Notes: generated from the letters alone by a model not told the origin. A stretch of 64,000 bases of DNA from Chrysoperla carnea (GCF_905475395.1 NC_058337.1:131213960-131277959), one strand, 5' to 3'. Positions 46,430 through 58,746 are shown, numbered from the stretch's first letter. A program made the numbers and translations.

Positions 46430-47870
46430 TTTTTTAACCGACTTCAAACAAAAACGGAGGAGGTTATCAATTCGACTGTATTTTTTTTTTATGTTTGTTA
46501 CCGCATAATTTTCGACTGAGTGAACCGATTTTGATGATTTTTATTTTATTTGAAAGCTGGTGCTTCTCGTGTGGTCCCATTTTAATTTGGTTCAGTTCTG
46601 ACAATGGCATCCACGAGAAAATCATATAAGTCTTAAATTTGCATTAAGTATGTTCTCAACAAATGGAAGAATAACGCAAAATCACGCCAACCGATTTCGA
46701 TGATTTTTTTTATATTGAAAAGGGCTTACTTCAGAAGTAGTTTAATGACAGTTTGGTTAGGTTCTGATTATGAGGTCCATGACAAAGTAACAGAACTCTT
46801 CAATTTTTTGGAACAAATTAATGATATGCGGCCAAATCTTTCATAGGCTATCCGGATATTTGAATTATCTACCGTAACGTCGTTAAGGTCAAGTAATTGT
46901 CGTAGTCGAATATGATGATCAAAGGAACTCCTTGGCGGCTTACAATAAAAAATGCGATCTGTGATAGAATTTGTAACTGAATATAATCAAATTGCAATCC
47001 GCTTACGTCCTTTGCTGCATTGTTACATGACGTAAGCGTTCTAATTGCACTATTTAAGGTATATTATGTTCGACGTTCATTGTCGGTAGACAGATTCCGT
47101 AGTCTCGTTATTTCCGTCAACGATCTATCGTCATGTGGTTTATTTAATATATTTGTTAGCGTCCAAATCTGACAAAGCTATACCTTCCAAACTTTTGACA
47201 CGACTTAGTGCCACACATATTTGCCCTTTTGCAAAGTTTTTTTTACCAAGGTGGATTACAGCTCTTTCGCGGGTGGTACCCTGTAGTTTATCGACTGTAA
47301 CCGCCCAGCTTAATATTAGAGGCAGCATACGGCGTTCTACATCTCCGTAGGCTCTTAATGCCTGAAACGTAGTGCAAGATGGGGGTATGGGTATGCATCC
47401 ATTACTATCTTTTAGCCTAAGCCCAATAGATTCGTCATCAAATTTAACATACACGGATTCTGGTAGCTCTCCATCCTCCAGTTGATCTCTCCTCAAGGCC
47501 GGCCATTTGATTTTTTTTATTATACCCATAGCTCCATTCACCCATTTCATTTGCGTCCAGTTCTGACAACGTCATCCATGAGAAAACCATAAAAAACTTA
47601 AATTTGCATTAAGTATGCACGACAAGAGAACGAATAACTCAATATCAAGCCAACCGATTTCAATGATTCTTTTTTGTGACAAATTAGTGAGTGTACTTCA
47701 GATTCACTAAAAATCAGAAAATAAAAAAAAATTTTAACAAAAAGAAAACCGACTTCAAAAGAAAAACTTTTCCAAAACAAATTAATATGCACTAAAAAGT
47801 AAAAAAAATAACGATAATATAATGTAGTTAAAATTATTGTTATTTTTTGAGTCGGTATCAGTCAAGGAAA
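46430..47870 (+). mobile_element. 'Accgacttcaa' repeat family, copy 2, with an inserted helicase fragment
   Basis: The family sequence runs from 'aaccgacttcaaacaaaaac' to about 46700 and resumes at ~47545 ('cagttctgacaacgtcatcc') to 47870. The middle holds the Pif1-type helicase end on the minus strand. Either the helicase is part of the parent element or it came in by a later insertion. A chimeric capture fits Helitron-like biology. Confidence 0.65.
47140..47550 (-). pseudogene. C-terminal fragment of a Pif1/Helitron-type DNA helicase
   Basis: 136 codons in one open frame ending at a stop at 47140-47142. It shows WVNGAMGIIKKI (near residue 3), PLILSWAVTVDKLQGTT (helicase motif V region, where the family usually has HKSQG) and GQICVALSRVKSLEGIALSD (motif VI with the conserved ALSR). 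These are hallmarks of the C-terminus of Pif1-family SF1B helicases, including the RepHel protein of Helitrons. The N-terminal Walker A and B motifs are absent because the frame joins a dispersed repeat at ~47550. A nonfunctional fragment, though the retained part has no stop. Confidence 0.85.
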
Positions 47871-47877
47871 CAACTCT

Positions 47878-48055
47878 GACAGAACAGTTTGCTACATTAG
47901 CTTGGCTGACACCGACTCCAAAAATAAGAATAATTTTAACTACATTATATTATCGTTATTTTTTTACTTTTTAGTGCATATTAATTTGTTTTGGAAAAGT
48001 TTTTCTTTTGAAGTCGGTTTTCTTTTTGTTAAAAGTTTTTTTTATTCTATGATAC
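47878..48055 (-). repeat. 'Accgacttcaa' repeat end, inverted against 47.7-47.86 kb
   Basis: 'ggctgacaccgactccaaaa', 'ttttagtgcatattaatttg' and 'tttgaagtcggttttctttt' are the inverse of the end of the preceding copy, making a large hairpin centred near 47875. Confidence 0.9.
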
Positions 48056-48179
48056 TAAAGGTTTATATTTATTTCAAATTTTTGTGTACTTAATATAAGT
48101 CTAAATCCTCATATATGATACTTTTAATAGATTTGTTTATCTCAACACATTATACCACTTAGCATTCGAAAGTGATATT

Positions 48180-48419
48180 GTGCACTTCATTGGAAAACGC
48201 CATTACGAAGAATTAGAAAGAAACGAAAAAATTACCCAGAAGCCGGAACTTGAAACTGAGTCGTCTAGATATCCGTTAGGACAATTTGAACAAATAGAAC
48301 AAAAAAGACAAATTATTCAATTTTTATTGGTGTTTAATTCAGAGGTTGGTGTTTTCATATTTGTCCTTTTATTCTTTTTTTATTCGTCTATGTTTTCTGA
48401 TGAACTTTTATGCATTTGA
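48180..48419 (+). CDS. Unrecognised polar ORF, doubtful
   Basis: The first ~50 residues have a protein-like charged composition (HFIGKRHYEELERNEKITQK, then ESSRYPLGQFEQIEQKR). After that the frame becomes low-complexity and hydrophobic. I do not recognise it. It could be an exon or a remnant of a transposon ORF, but no acceptor or donor is convincing. Confidence 0.2.
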   Translation: MHFIGKRHYEELERNEKITQKPELETESSRYPLGQFEQIEQKRQIIQFLLVFNSEVGVFIFVLLFFFYSSMFSDELLCI

Positions 48420-49744
48420 AATAATTTTTGCCAGTTGAGACAATAATTTGTTGAGATTGGTTATAGAAAGTCTCCATGGGAATCAGTGATTTTTTTAGGG
48501 GTAATTACCTTACTATTAGCATGAATAAAATTCCATTCGAGGAATGGGTTCTTTGACAAAATGAAAAATATAGTCTTAATTAGTGATATTTGCATAGGTT
48601 ATGGTTTTTAAAATCAATTTGCAGTAATCTGACATAAATAATAATGGATTATTTATTCAAAAAACCTGAAAAAACATTTTTTAGCTGCTATTACGAGATT
48701 AAAAACGGTTTGAATTGAATGCCGTTGTTAAAAATTAGTCAATATTAGAGTTGTTGAAGGGGCAGTTAAGATAATAAAATTTAATTTTTGACTCGGCAAT
48801 ATACAGCCTGATCATAAAACTATGATGGAATATTGAAAATGAAATTGAATTTATTAACTCGTCAGTTTACAATAATTTATTACAAAACATCTTATAATAA
48901 TATGGTACCTAGCCTAAACTTTACCTATATTACATCGTCTTATAAATAGAATACATCAACTTCAATTGAATTACTGCACTTAGATTGAAATACGTCAAAT
49001 ATGTATCTAAATCTAAGCACATAAGTAATTTGTTATCTGTATATAGATATAAGTTAAGTTTGTAACTGTGAACTATATTTTCGTTCGGAGAGTAGTTTTA
49101 TAGTTTCTAAAAGTTAGTAAAAGATATGATTAAAAATTTGTTAATTGAAAAATACCATTTTTTTAACTTTGTATCTCTACAATATAACTATTACGAGTGA
49201 TTTTACGTTAGGACTCCTAAATTTGTTTTTGTCGCGGGGCCTTTTCAACTTTACTTTCGTTTCTTGGTAAAACGTTACAATACTACCTAATTATCTAGTA
49301 AAATACTCTATTTCTAGCGCACCAATACCGTTTCACATTGTATTAAGTCTCGCATCATTTGACATGAATCATCTTGTAAAAAAATTTGGGAGTATATTAT
49401 TTATATATGGTGATCATTAGAGGAGTATTAAAAAAAGTATAATAATGCGTAGTAATATAAATATAAACATTAGAATTATATTTTTGATTACTTAATTTAC
49501 ATTAAAAAAAAGTAATTAAATATTTATTATTTTTATACCATACCTTTACAGTTTTTTTGTTGTTGGTGTTCTTTTTATTTTAATGCGAGTTTGGATTGAA
49601 CAGCAATTAACATATTTATAAAAAAACATAAATACATTCATAAAATTAAAATGTATAATATGTAATTTTAAATTGATTTTAAACGTTTGGGAGGGAAAAG
49701 TTTTTTTCATTAAGAGTAGATTTCGAGGAATTTATGCCATTAAT
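48420..49744. other. Non-coding, nothing recognised
   Basis: AT-rich, no gene or clear repeat. Confidence 0.45.
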
Positions 49745-49945
49745 GTTAGATAGATGGTTCAATCTGGATGCCCAATTTGCCATATTACCTAGACTTCATA
49801 CCATAACAAAATTTGAAAGTGAAATTAAAATTGATTGAAAAACGAAGAAGTTATAAGCATTCAAAGATTGTTTTCCGTCCTCTTTTAACAACAAAATGTT
49901 TATGTGTAATCTCTATGGCGATACCGTGCAATGACGTCACTAAAG
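49745..49945 (+). repeat. Dispersed repeat, inverted partner of 12541-12725
   Basis: See shared words listed for 12.54 kb. 'aaaacgaagaagttataagc' and 'taatctctatggcgatac' are the clearest. Non-coding. Confidence 0.7.
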
Positions 49946-50172
49946 TATATCTTCCCCTTTGTTTAATTGGGAATTTTAAACGTTCATATTAAAATTCCTT
50001 ACTAAATATTTTAAAAACCAAGAGATCTGTTATCCTGTAAGTATACTTGATTCCATAAAAATCGCAAAGTTAAAACATTCTAAGCATACTCATCATATGT
50101 TATGTTATAATAGTAACACTTAGAATGTTTTAATTCGAGAGTTTTTAATGACATAGACTATACATGCGATTT

Positions 50173-50353
50173 GATGAATAAGAGAGAAGACTGCCAGTGA
50201 GCAACCTGTGTGCTTGTCATAGTCATATGTCATAATCATATGATGCATAGAGATTTTGTGTCTCTCCAATAATGTAAACAATATGTAGCCCATGACATAA
50301 AGATTAGACAAGGACACAGGGTAACTTACTGGCAGTCTTATATCTCATTCATC
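50173..50353. mobile_element. 181-bp MITE with ~50-bp TIRs
   Basis: Left 'gatgaataagagagaagact' and inverted right 'gatgaatgagatataagact' continue to pair through 'gccagt' and 'cctgtgt(g/c)cttgtc'. No ORF of interest; the 65-residue minus frame here is incidental. Confidence 0.8.
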
Positions 50354-50394
50354 ATACCACAAGTTTTGAGCTATGACGTTCTCTAGTTTAATAT

Positions 50395-50510
50395 TCTATG
50401 GTTGTATCACATTCGTCGTCCCTATTCGCCATATTTAATCTCGCGATGTGGTTGAGACAATCTCATATCGGTTGATATTAATAATTTTTTTCCCATGTAA
50501 AACATCCTTT
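50395..50510 (+). repeat. Partner of the 37.96-kb repeat
   Basis: 'ggttgtatcacattcgtcgt', 'cgccatattt', 'gatgtggttgagacaatctc' and 'atatcggttgatatta' in the order seen at 37.96-38.05 kb. Confidence 0.7.
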
Positions 50511-52661
50511 ATAAAAGGTTGATTTAGTTCATTCAACATGTCGCCAAAGAACCTATCTCGATTCAATATTATGCGTATCTCGTATTAAATATAAAACATT
50601 TGGATGATTTTAAAATACATCTGTTCTGTTTTTAAATAAGATTTGGATAAACAAGTCTTGTGATAATTGATTTTGAATTAATTTAATTGAAAATGGCGTG
50701 TTTCTGTTATGTCTTTAAATTATCTAATTTATAAATAAATTGTTAATTCATGTTAATTTTAATAGTTACAAGGAGGCTTTTTTTTTAAGGTAGTACCTAC
50801 ACGAAAGTGATATTTCAAGAATTTCTCAAAACTCAGAATATAAAATATTTAATTCATAATACACATGCTGTTAAAATTAGAAGATGATTTACCATGCCAT
50901 ACATGAGATATTAGCAATTAAAAGTGACGCAATTTGTACGTGTACATGGGAGAAGTGTATAAAAATACACAAATTTACAAATATTATATTTATTTACCAA
51001 TGAATGACGTCCACCATCTCTATGAAAAACTAATATAATGTAGAATACTATATTTAGAAAATATATTTAAAAAAATAAAAATTATTTACCATATAGTTTC
51101 GATAAAAAACTTAAATAAATAACTCGTTTTAGCGATGTTTTTTTGTGGAAAGGATATAAAGACTAATGGTAAAGGTATATATCATAGTGTGTGTGTTTAT
51201 ATGGAGAGGAGATACAGTAGTGAGGAACTACAGTCTTGTGAAAATAATATATGGTATAGTCATAGTAGTCATAGCACAGTTAATGCGCTGAATGATAGTA
51301 TTAGTCCACAACTTTTTGACTGGACTGTCGCGGAGGAACTACCTTAAACTATTATTTAGTACCAAAATATCAACTTGTTTAATATCAAAATATCGAAAGT
51401 GAAAATGATCTAAGATCCGCACCAACTCTGAGGGAGGTTGCCACTTCTTCTCGGTGGTGTAAATTTTTTTTTTTTCAAAATAACCTCGGGTATCGATAGA
51501 AGCCTTAATATTAAGAAAAAAATGGTCCGTAAAGTTTTTCAAAAAACCCAATACTTTTCAAGTTATTGGCAATTGAAAATTCAGAATTTTTTCACGTTTT
51601 TCATCGGTTTTTTGCAAATATTAAGTGCAATATTAAAGATCAAAGCCGTTTTCTATTTTGTCTGCAATTTAATCGATGTATTCAATGCCATCTAGCGGCG
51701 AGCAGATATATTTTATGCATTCTAGTGAAATAGGATTTTGTAGTGCTTGAAATAAGCTTTAAAATGAGCACTGTTAGTCTTTGCACGTAAAATGAGTGAG
51801 GTTTACTGCAAATAAGAATAACATCTAATGGTTTTTTCTTTTAAATCAATAGATTTCATAAGTGCCATTTCTACCAAAATTATACTTAATCGTATATTCG
51901 TATTCCGTCTAGAATTAACTTTAATATAAAGAGTTTGATGGGTCCAATTCAACTAAACGAGGAAACGGGCAATTATAGGGTAATTTTTATTAGTAGGTAC
52001 TCCGGGTCAATTGAGGATAAACTTTACTTGCTAGGAGAATAGCAAGAATGATTATTGATAGGATTTGTTTTGGAAAAAGATCAGTAAAAAAACAACCTAT
52101 AAATTTGATATTGTGTATGTGTATTGATTGTATGTATAGACACAATGTCTTAGTATTTTACACTGCTGTCACAAATAATGCTAGAATATAAGATCATATT
52201 TGTATGGACTCGATTATATAAGCACAAACTTTACCACCATAATGTACTTTGGATCAAATAACGTACTGTACCATTGATCAATGGTAATGGCTGTGCACTT
52301 AATTTAACATTTATATTTCCCGCTGTTGTAGGTTGCCATGCATAGGCTAGCATAGTACAAGCGGAATAAAAGAATCCTTTATTCATTGAATTGTTCCATA
52401 GAGATAATAAAATAGAGATGTAAAGACATAGGAAACAAAATGAGTGAATTCTTGATCTTATCTCTATCTCTTTCTTATCGGGTGTCGAGTTTGGGGCTCT
52501 ATTTTATACTATCTCTGTGAATTTTTTTCGCCAGTATGTACGCAAGAATGATTTAGTAGCATTTAATGATTCAGTAGCAATTTTTCCATAATAGCCGATG
52601 TTAACGAGCCAATTTTCACGCATAAACATTCCGTCTCATTTTAATCATAATTTTAACAATA
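50511..52661. other. Non-coding, no gene recognised
   Basis: A 70-residue frame at 51135-51347 has a mixed composition but no family match. Frames at 51339-51695 overlap on both strands. 52400-52530 has repeat-like 'tctatctctttctt' words. Nothing firm. Confidence 0.4.
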
Positions 52662-53315
52662 ACAAGTGAAAACAAACAATTGACTGAGTTAATTGTTGAA
52701 ATACCATGTGTAGGCAGTGTTGATAACTCTGTCACATTTCACATACGTACATATCTGACATATTTAACTGATATTCTCATATAATGCGCAAGTGTTGATG
52801 CGCAATCGTTTGTTTTTTGGACGTCACGTAAATAACAAAAGATTTTCACTTTGATATTCCTATATTAATACATACTATAAAATTTGCACCTAATTAACGC
52901 CCTCGTGGGTAAACAGTGATGTTTCCAAAAAAATGTTTCAAACAAAAGTTTTTTATTTTTTTATAAGCAACATTTTTTACATTTAAACTTTTGTTCTATC
53001 TCTAACGGTTTACAAGATGGGTCCTACGGACCCAAGACCCAATTGACCTATGATGCTCATTTACGAACTTGACCTGACTTTTTACGTCCTGAGTACGCTG
53101 TAAAAATTTCAGATCGATATCTTTTTTCGTTTTTGAGTTATCGTGTCCACAGACGGACGGACGGACGGACAACCGGAAATGGATTAATTAGGTGATTCTA
53201 TGAACACCTATACCAAAATTTTGTTCGTAGCATCAATATTTTTAAGCGTAACAAACTTGGGACGAAACTTAATATACTATGTATATTTCATATATACATG
53301 GTATAAAAACATTTG
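52662..53315 (+). repeat. 0.55-kb dispersed repeat with ~90-bp insertion
   Basis: Starts 'acaagtgaaaacaaacaatt' and ends 'atatatacatggtataaaaa'. An extra segment of ~90 bases (52789-52880, including 'atgcgcaagtgttgatgcgc') interrupts it. Core blocks 'ggtcctacggacccaagacc' and 'acggacggacggacaaccgg' are well kept. Confidence 0.92.
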
Positions 53316-53790
53316 TTTTTATGAAAAATTTATTATATAAAAATTTTGTTTAAAATTTACAACCAACTAAGGTATAGTTTAGGTAAGTTCTTTATTATCA
53401 TGATAGATCATCCTTTTAAAAAAAACGTATATTTTTTTTTATATAAAATAATATAAAATAATAATATAAAATAAAAGTGACTTATAAAAATAGCACCTGA
53501 ACGAGGCCTCACTCACAAAATAAATTTTTAGTGTGTGTTATGTAGTAAAACTAAACTGATATTTGAATATTTATTAAACACACTAAATTATATGTTAAAA
53601 TACTCTGTAATATTCTAACTTCATGTTTGTACATTTAAATTTTATCATGATGTTATAATAAAATATTCTTTTTATTTATACAGAGTGAGGTTGTAAGTTG
53701 ATATACAGTTATAAAAAGTATTAGTTAAAAGTAGTTGTATACTTGTAACATTGATTCCATTCATTTTAAAGTATCCTAATAGGATATTAA
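53316..53790. other. Non-coding
   Basis: Very AT-rich; nothing recognised. Confidence 0.4.
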
Positions 53791-54180
53791 GAGCCAATCT
53801 TTGATGGAAGGAGGAACGTACTTGCGGTACTACAAGACAGAATGATATGGTCTGAGTACAATCGCAGGCGTTCCGAAGATCTTATATCACTTCCAAGGGC
53901 CACTGTTCGCAAAGTTGTTGCGGCTATTGCGAGACACTGGTTGGGCGGCAGGCATGCTGAACGCTTGGGCCTGGCAGTGTATCACGACTACTGCAGGAGC
54001 TGTCACAGTGGTGAGGAGGAAGAGGCAATGTCTCATATTCTCTCACACTACCCAGCTCTTTTCATCAGGAGATGGAATTACTTGAGCCAGCCTCCCTTTG
54101 ACGACTTCTCCGACCTTAAGTCCATCGACGTCAAAGCTCTCCTGCTGTTCTTAAACAGCTCCAAATGGTTCATGGAGTAG
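53791..54180 (+). pseudogene. C-terminus of an RNase-H-type LINE ORF2
   Basis: The frame enters after a stop at 53788-53790 as EPIFDGRRNVLAVLQ and runs to a natural end, SSKWFME, then TAG. It shows the post-RNase-H tail of LOA/R1/I-group LINEs: LGGRHAERLGLAVYHDYCRS, then CxxC...H...H-type spacing in CRSCHSGEEEEAMSHILSHY (Cys at the last position replaced by Tyr), and LLLFLNSSKWF. The family usually has 'EHLLCxCPAL'. The RT and RNase H domains are absent: a 5'-truncated copy. Confidence 0.75.
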
Positions 54181-54279
54181 TGGCTGGGGATTGGCTAACC
54201 CTTTTCCGGTATTACAACGGAATCTATGGTCTAAGTGTGTCTCACCCCAGGACAGCCACTCTAACCTAACCTAACCTAG
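54181..54279 (+). repeat. 3' UTR and (CTAAC)n tail of the LINE
   Basis: After the stop codon comes 'ggctggggattggctaaccc', then 'atctatggtctaagtgtgtc' and the tail 'ctaacctaacctaacctag' at 54261-54279, which is also the complement of the insect TTAGG telomere repeat. It may be the element's own tail for target priming. Confidence 0.8.
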
Positions 54280-55270
54280 TATTATGAATTTTCATGATCA
54301 TCGGATTATTTTCTTGTGAAATTTTGATAGAAATAGTCGTCCTTTGGTACGAGAAAACAGTTGCATTTCCCATACTCTTTCCTTATTGTATACTTGCGGT
54401 TACCCAAAAATTGTTTAACGCGCCTATAGAAGCTTTCACTTCAAAAATTGTCTTATTTAAAATTTTTTAAATCAGCAATTTTTATAGATTTTTTCGGGTA
54501 TACGCAATACTTATACACGCAGTTATTAACACCTTTCAGATGCCTACCTTGAAAAAAAATATCCAAAATCCAGCCGTCGTAAAATCAATTTTTTCGTGGC
54601 TTTGCTAACTAGCTTTTATACTAGTTGGACTAACACAAAAAATACATATATTGTTTACCACAAAATCTATAAAAAAATTTGTTTATAAATATTGATTATT
54701 GAGACTAATCATGATGAAAATCTATAGAGTTATATTCACATAGTTTACAAATCAATAGAAACAAGGCACAATAGATATCAACGAAAATAATACATTTTAT
54801 AACTGTATTTCCACTTATGACATACTCTGTATTTATATAGTGTTTTATTATAGTCAATTATGTTTATTTGGTTTTTGGCTTGCGTTTAATATAAAATGTT
54901 TTATTTACCGGATAGTCCATACATAAAGCGAGTTTATATCGTTCTAAGGAAATATTGTTGCGGTGGTGAGTTACGGAAATTTTATATGAAATATATTTTT
55001 TAGAGTTAACATCCTGTAAAAAATTGTATACTGTGATTCAGAGGGAAATATAACCGATCTGTAATAAATATTTTTATCAATAATTTCCTTGTTAGAAATT
55101 TGAAATGTAACACACATTCAAAAAGCATACGCTTCTGCGATGACCTGAATTTTTCTGCCTAACGTGCCGTATTTCTGCCTAGCAACAATCTATTAACCGT
55201 GTTGGCGCGCTCGAATTTTTCGTTAGTTCCTAAATTATTTTTGCTTAGAAAACTAACTAGCTGTTTATTC
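54280..55270. other. Non-coding, nothing recognised
   Basis: AT-rich; no gene supported. Confidence 0.4.
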
Positions 55271-55650
55271 GTTGTGTGCGTAGTCATGGTAGGGACAATA
55301 AAATCGGTGCTAGCGCTTCCAGTGAAAAATTTTGGCGATAAAGGACGCTGCTATGACTAACTTGCAATTCTTTACATGTTAATGTTATAGAAAATGTCAA
55401 ATTAAAATTATTGAAAAACACTAATTAATTAAACATAATGCATTAAAAATTGTGCAAATAAGAAATCAAATTGCACAAATATTATTTTTTAAATGTAAAT
55501 TATCATAATTATTTATTTAAATTTGTGAGACAATAATATTAAATTTTCAATGTAAGTCATAAATGCAATCCATACAATTATATATGCATCCATACAATTC
55601 TATAATTTAAGTAGTGTATCGTTACCATGAAAACGCCTCCAATAAAACTC
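55271..55650 (+). repeat. ~0.4-kb dispersed repeat, copy B
   Basis: Same orientation and order as 13195-13590: 'gtgtgcgtagtcatggtagg', 'gcttccagtgaaaaattttg', 'aagaaatcaaattgcacaaa', 'gtgtatcgttaccatgaaaa'. Confidence 0.92.
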
Positions 55651-56735
55651 ACGCACGGTACGAATAGTTATTTGCATTATATTGGTTTTAATTTTATTAT
55701 TATTGTATTAATAATATTCTTTACATTATTATGTAAGCTTTGCTTAATATTTTTTTACTTAATTTTGAATTTGTATTTATTTATTATTAATTCATAATTA
55801 AAATTGTTTCAATACTTTTGCCATAAATAAAAATGAGACTGCTGAATGTCGAAAAAATAGTCGCAAAATAATAGTTTTTATGAAATATTCGATAATTCTT
55901 TTAAATAATTTTTCGTCAAGTATCACTTGAATCAATACAATAATGTTTTAATTCGAAATCAGTGGAGATTGAATTTCTATTTTTACTTGTCTATGAAGTT
56001 TTAGCTACATAGAAGTAATAAATGTTTAATTAGAGTGATGACATAATGTCAATAATTAATCAGATAATATTTTTAATAGTAATAACCTTTAGATAGTGTA
56101 ATAATATTTAAAAAAATTATGCCAATATTTAATTTTTTTTTTTATTTCATTATTATGAATGTAATAATCATCTGTTTAAAATTTAAATGGTTACATTACA
56201 TTACGTTACAACGTTTTATTATTTTAGTTACTTTATTTATTAAATTGTAATAAATAAGGTATCCTTCAATATCTATTACTTACTGTTTAGGAACTTTATT
56301 TTATAACATACTACTAATTTATTTATTATTATGATCATTCAAAATGGTCTTTTAGCCTTTTTATAAATCATCTTGGACTTACAATTAGTTCAGGTAGTTA
56401 CGGAAGCAAATAAAGGGCTGTTAAAATTTTGTAACTATTTTAACAATCTGTGAGAAAGTGTTATAAAAGTTTTGAGAGGGTTGCGTTGAGATTTTAAATC
56501 ACAGTCATTTCATCCTTTAACCTCAAATATTTGAGATTAACGTTTCAAATTTTGAGGGTTGATGCTGTCAGAACTTGGAAAAAATAGGCGAAAATTAGGA
56601 TAAAAAATTTGCTGCTTGTTATAATTTTCGTTATAGAAAATTATTTGCCATGCTTTTAACTACTGAATATTAGTTTTCCAAATTAATCTTAAGAAAATTA
56701 GCCTTGTTACATAATAAAAGCATACCTTTAAAAAC
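55651..56735. other. Non-coding, nothing recognised
   Basis: AT-rich throughout; no gene or repeat pair seen. Confidence 0.4.
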
Positions 56736-57365
56736 ACTTTTAACAAAAAGAAAACCGACTTCAAAAGAAAAACTTTTCCAAAATAAATTAAAATGCACTA
56801 AAAAGTAATAACGACAATAAATGTAGTAAAAATTTTTGTTATTTTTGGAGTCGGTGTCAGCCAAGGAAACAACTAATGTAGAAAACTGATCTGTCAGAGT
56901 TGTTTCCTTGGCTGACACCGCGACCGACTCCAAAAATAACAATAATTTTAACTACATTATATTGTCGTTATTTTTTTACTTTTTAGTGCATTTTAATTTA
57001 TTTTGGAAAAGTTTTTCTTTTGAAGTCGGTTTTCTTTTTGTTAAAAGTTTTTTTTATTTTGTGATTTTTAGTGAATCTGAAGTACACTAACTAATTTGTC
57101 ACAAAAAAAGAATCATCGAAGTGATATTGAGTTATTCGTCCTCTTGTCGTGCATACTTAATGCTAATTTAAGACTTATGATTTTCTCATGGATGCCGCTC
57201 TCAGAACTGGACCGAAATGGGTCCGAACGGGAAGCATCAGCTTTCAAACAGATAAAGAATCATCAAAATCGGTTCACCCAGTGAAAAGTTCTGAGGTAAC
57301 AAACATTAAAAAAAAAAAATACAGTCGAATAACTTCCTCCGTTTTTGTTTGAAGTCTGTTAATAA
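56736..57365. repeat. Pair of facing 'accgacttcaa' repeats forming a large hairpin
   Basis: 56740-56870 (plus) and 56905-57055 (minus) are inverse copies meeting near 56890, where 'gacagatcag'-like and 'tgtttccttggctgacaccg' lie. The minus copy continues as a longer family member to 57365 ('catgcttaatgctaattta', 'ggttcacccagtgaaaagtt'). Frames here (for example FWKSFSFEVGFLFVKS) are repeat read-through and recur at 21.7, 47.7 and 48.0 kb. Confidence 0.9.
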
Positions 57366-57989
57366 TCAATATAGGATTTACAAATCTATAAATTGAACAC
57401 CGTAGGGATATTATAAAACTTACCTGCTCATAAAGGGCATTAATGAGAATTAAATATATTCGATTTAAAGATGATTCTAAGAAAACGTGTTATTTTACGT
57501 GTTCTTAAGATAATTGGAGATCGAGGAAGTCGAGACTGATGTTAAATTTGAGACCCAAGCATTTTGAATGGGATTTTCGATGTACTTCCTAGGATGGAAC
57601 ATAACTACGAAATAATTTTTGAAATTATTAGATGGATTTTTTGTTCTCAAATAAGTAAATGAATTTGTTTGTACTTTGTGCGGTAAATGATAAAAATGAA
57701 TAAAGATGATAATTTTAATGAGAAAAAGAAGTATTTTTATTTTTCCGGTATTAAAAATTTTAATAAGCAATTTTATAGGTGTATGTGTAATTATTAAGTT
57801 TAAACGTTTTTTAAATAATGATTTTCTCACGAGTTGTTTTAAATATTTATAAAATATTTTCATTGAACAAGATGTTTTAATTTTCAAAGACAAAAATCTT
57901 TTCTATCAAAATTATCATCTTATATTCATGGATCTCCGTTGTTTGATTTATTGCTGTGAGGAATTTTGATGATGGATTTTGTTTGAACA
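57366..57989. other. Non-coding
   Basis: A 132-residue minus frame at 57495-57893 is rich in K, I, L and F, as expected from AT-rich chance sequence. No family recognised. Confidence 0.4.
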
Positions 57990-58640
57990 TGGTGAAATTC
58001 GACGAAATGAGAAAAGAGTGAAGTTTACGAAAAAAAGTTGCTTATTTCTTATAAGGAATATTTTTTACATTTTAACTTTTGTTCCATCTCTTACGGTTTA
58101 CAAGATGGACTTGTACACGGTATCCCAACGGAGTTGAACACCCAATTGACCACGTTGCTCATTTATTTTGACTTTGGGTAGTCCTAACAGGTTCTCACCC
58201 AGGTCCCAATTGGGATTGCCGAACTGGGCATGGTCCATAAATAACCTATTGGGATGCAATGTGGTTTGGACAAATTTCTAGTCGGGTCAGAATCCAATTG
58301 CCCTATGTTATACGCTATAAAATTTGAGCTTGATATATTTTTCGTTTTTTGAGCTATCGTGCTGACAGACAGACGGACGGACAAACGGAAATGAACTAAT
58401 TATTTGATTTTATGAACACTTAAAGCAAAATTTTGTTAGTGTCATCAATATTTCTAAGCTTTAAAAACTTGGGACTAAAATTAATATACCTTGATATATA
58501 TTTCATGGATTTTGAACGCAAGGGCTAAAACCTCCAGAACCTAACCAACTCTTCTATAGTCAAACTCAACAATACTCCGGGCCAATAAAATTTTCGGTCT
58601 ATTTTTTTTAAATTTCCATTTTTCATATACACAGGGTATA
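57990..58640 (+). repeat. 0.55-kb dispersed repeat, diverged plus copy
   Basis: 'acggtttacaagatgg', 'cccaattgaccacgttgctc', 'gctgacagacagacggacgg' and 'gtcatcaatatttctaagct' identify the family. ~80 bases of unrelated sequence lie at 58140-58290 and ~58510-58610. Confidence 0.75.
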
Positions 58641-58746
58641 AAAATATTAATTTTATCAATAACTTTAAGTAAAATTTTAGTTTAAAAAAAGCATTAATGA
58701 ATTATTTGAAAATGTTAATTTTAATATAATTTTTCTTTGTTTTTAG

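Noticed and set aside
21626-57090. Recurring peptide FWK(S/R)FSFEVGFLFVKSFFYF at 21.7, 47.7, 48.0, 56.8 and 57.0 kb
   Set aside because: It is the translation of the 'accgacttcaaaagaaaa' dispersed repeat in both orientations, not a protein family.
57495-57893. 132-residue minus-strand ORF
   Set aside because: Composition dominated by K, I, L, F and N as expected from AT-rich sequence; no motif or splice context. The length alone is not convincing here.
58010-58384. 66-residue minus-strand ORF at 58184-58384 as a gene
   Set aside because: It lies within a diverged copy of the 0.55-kb repeat and its insert; no conserved features.
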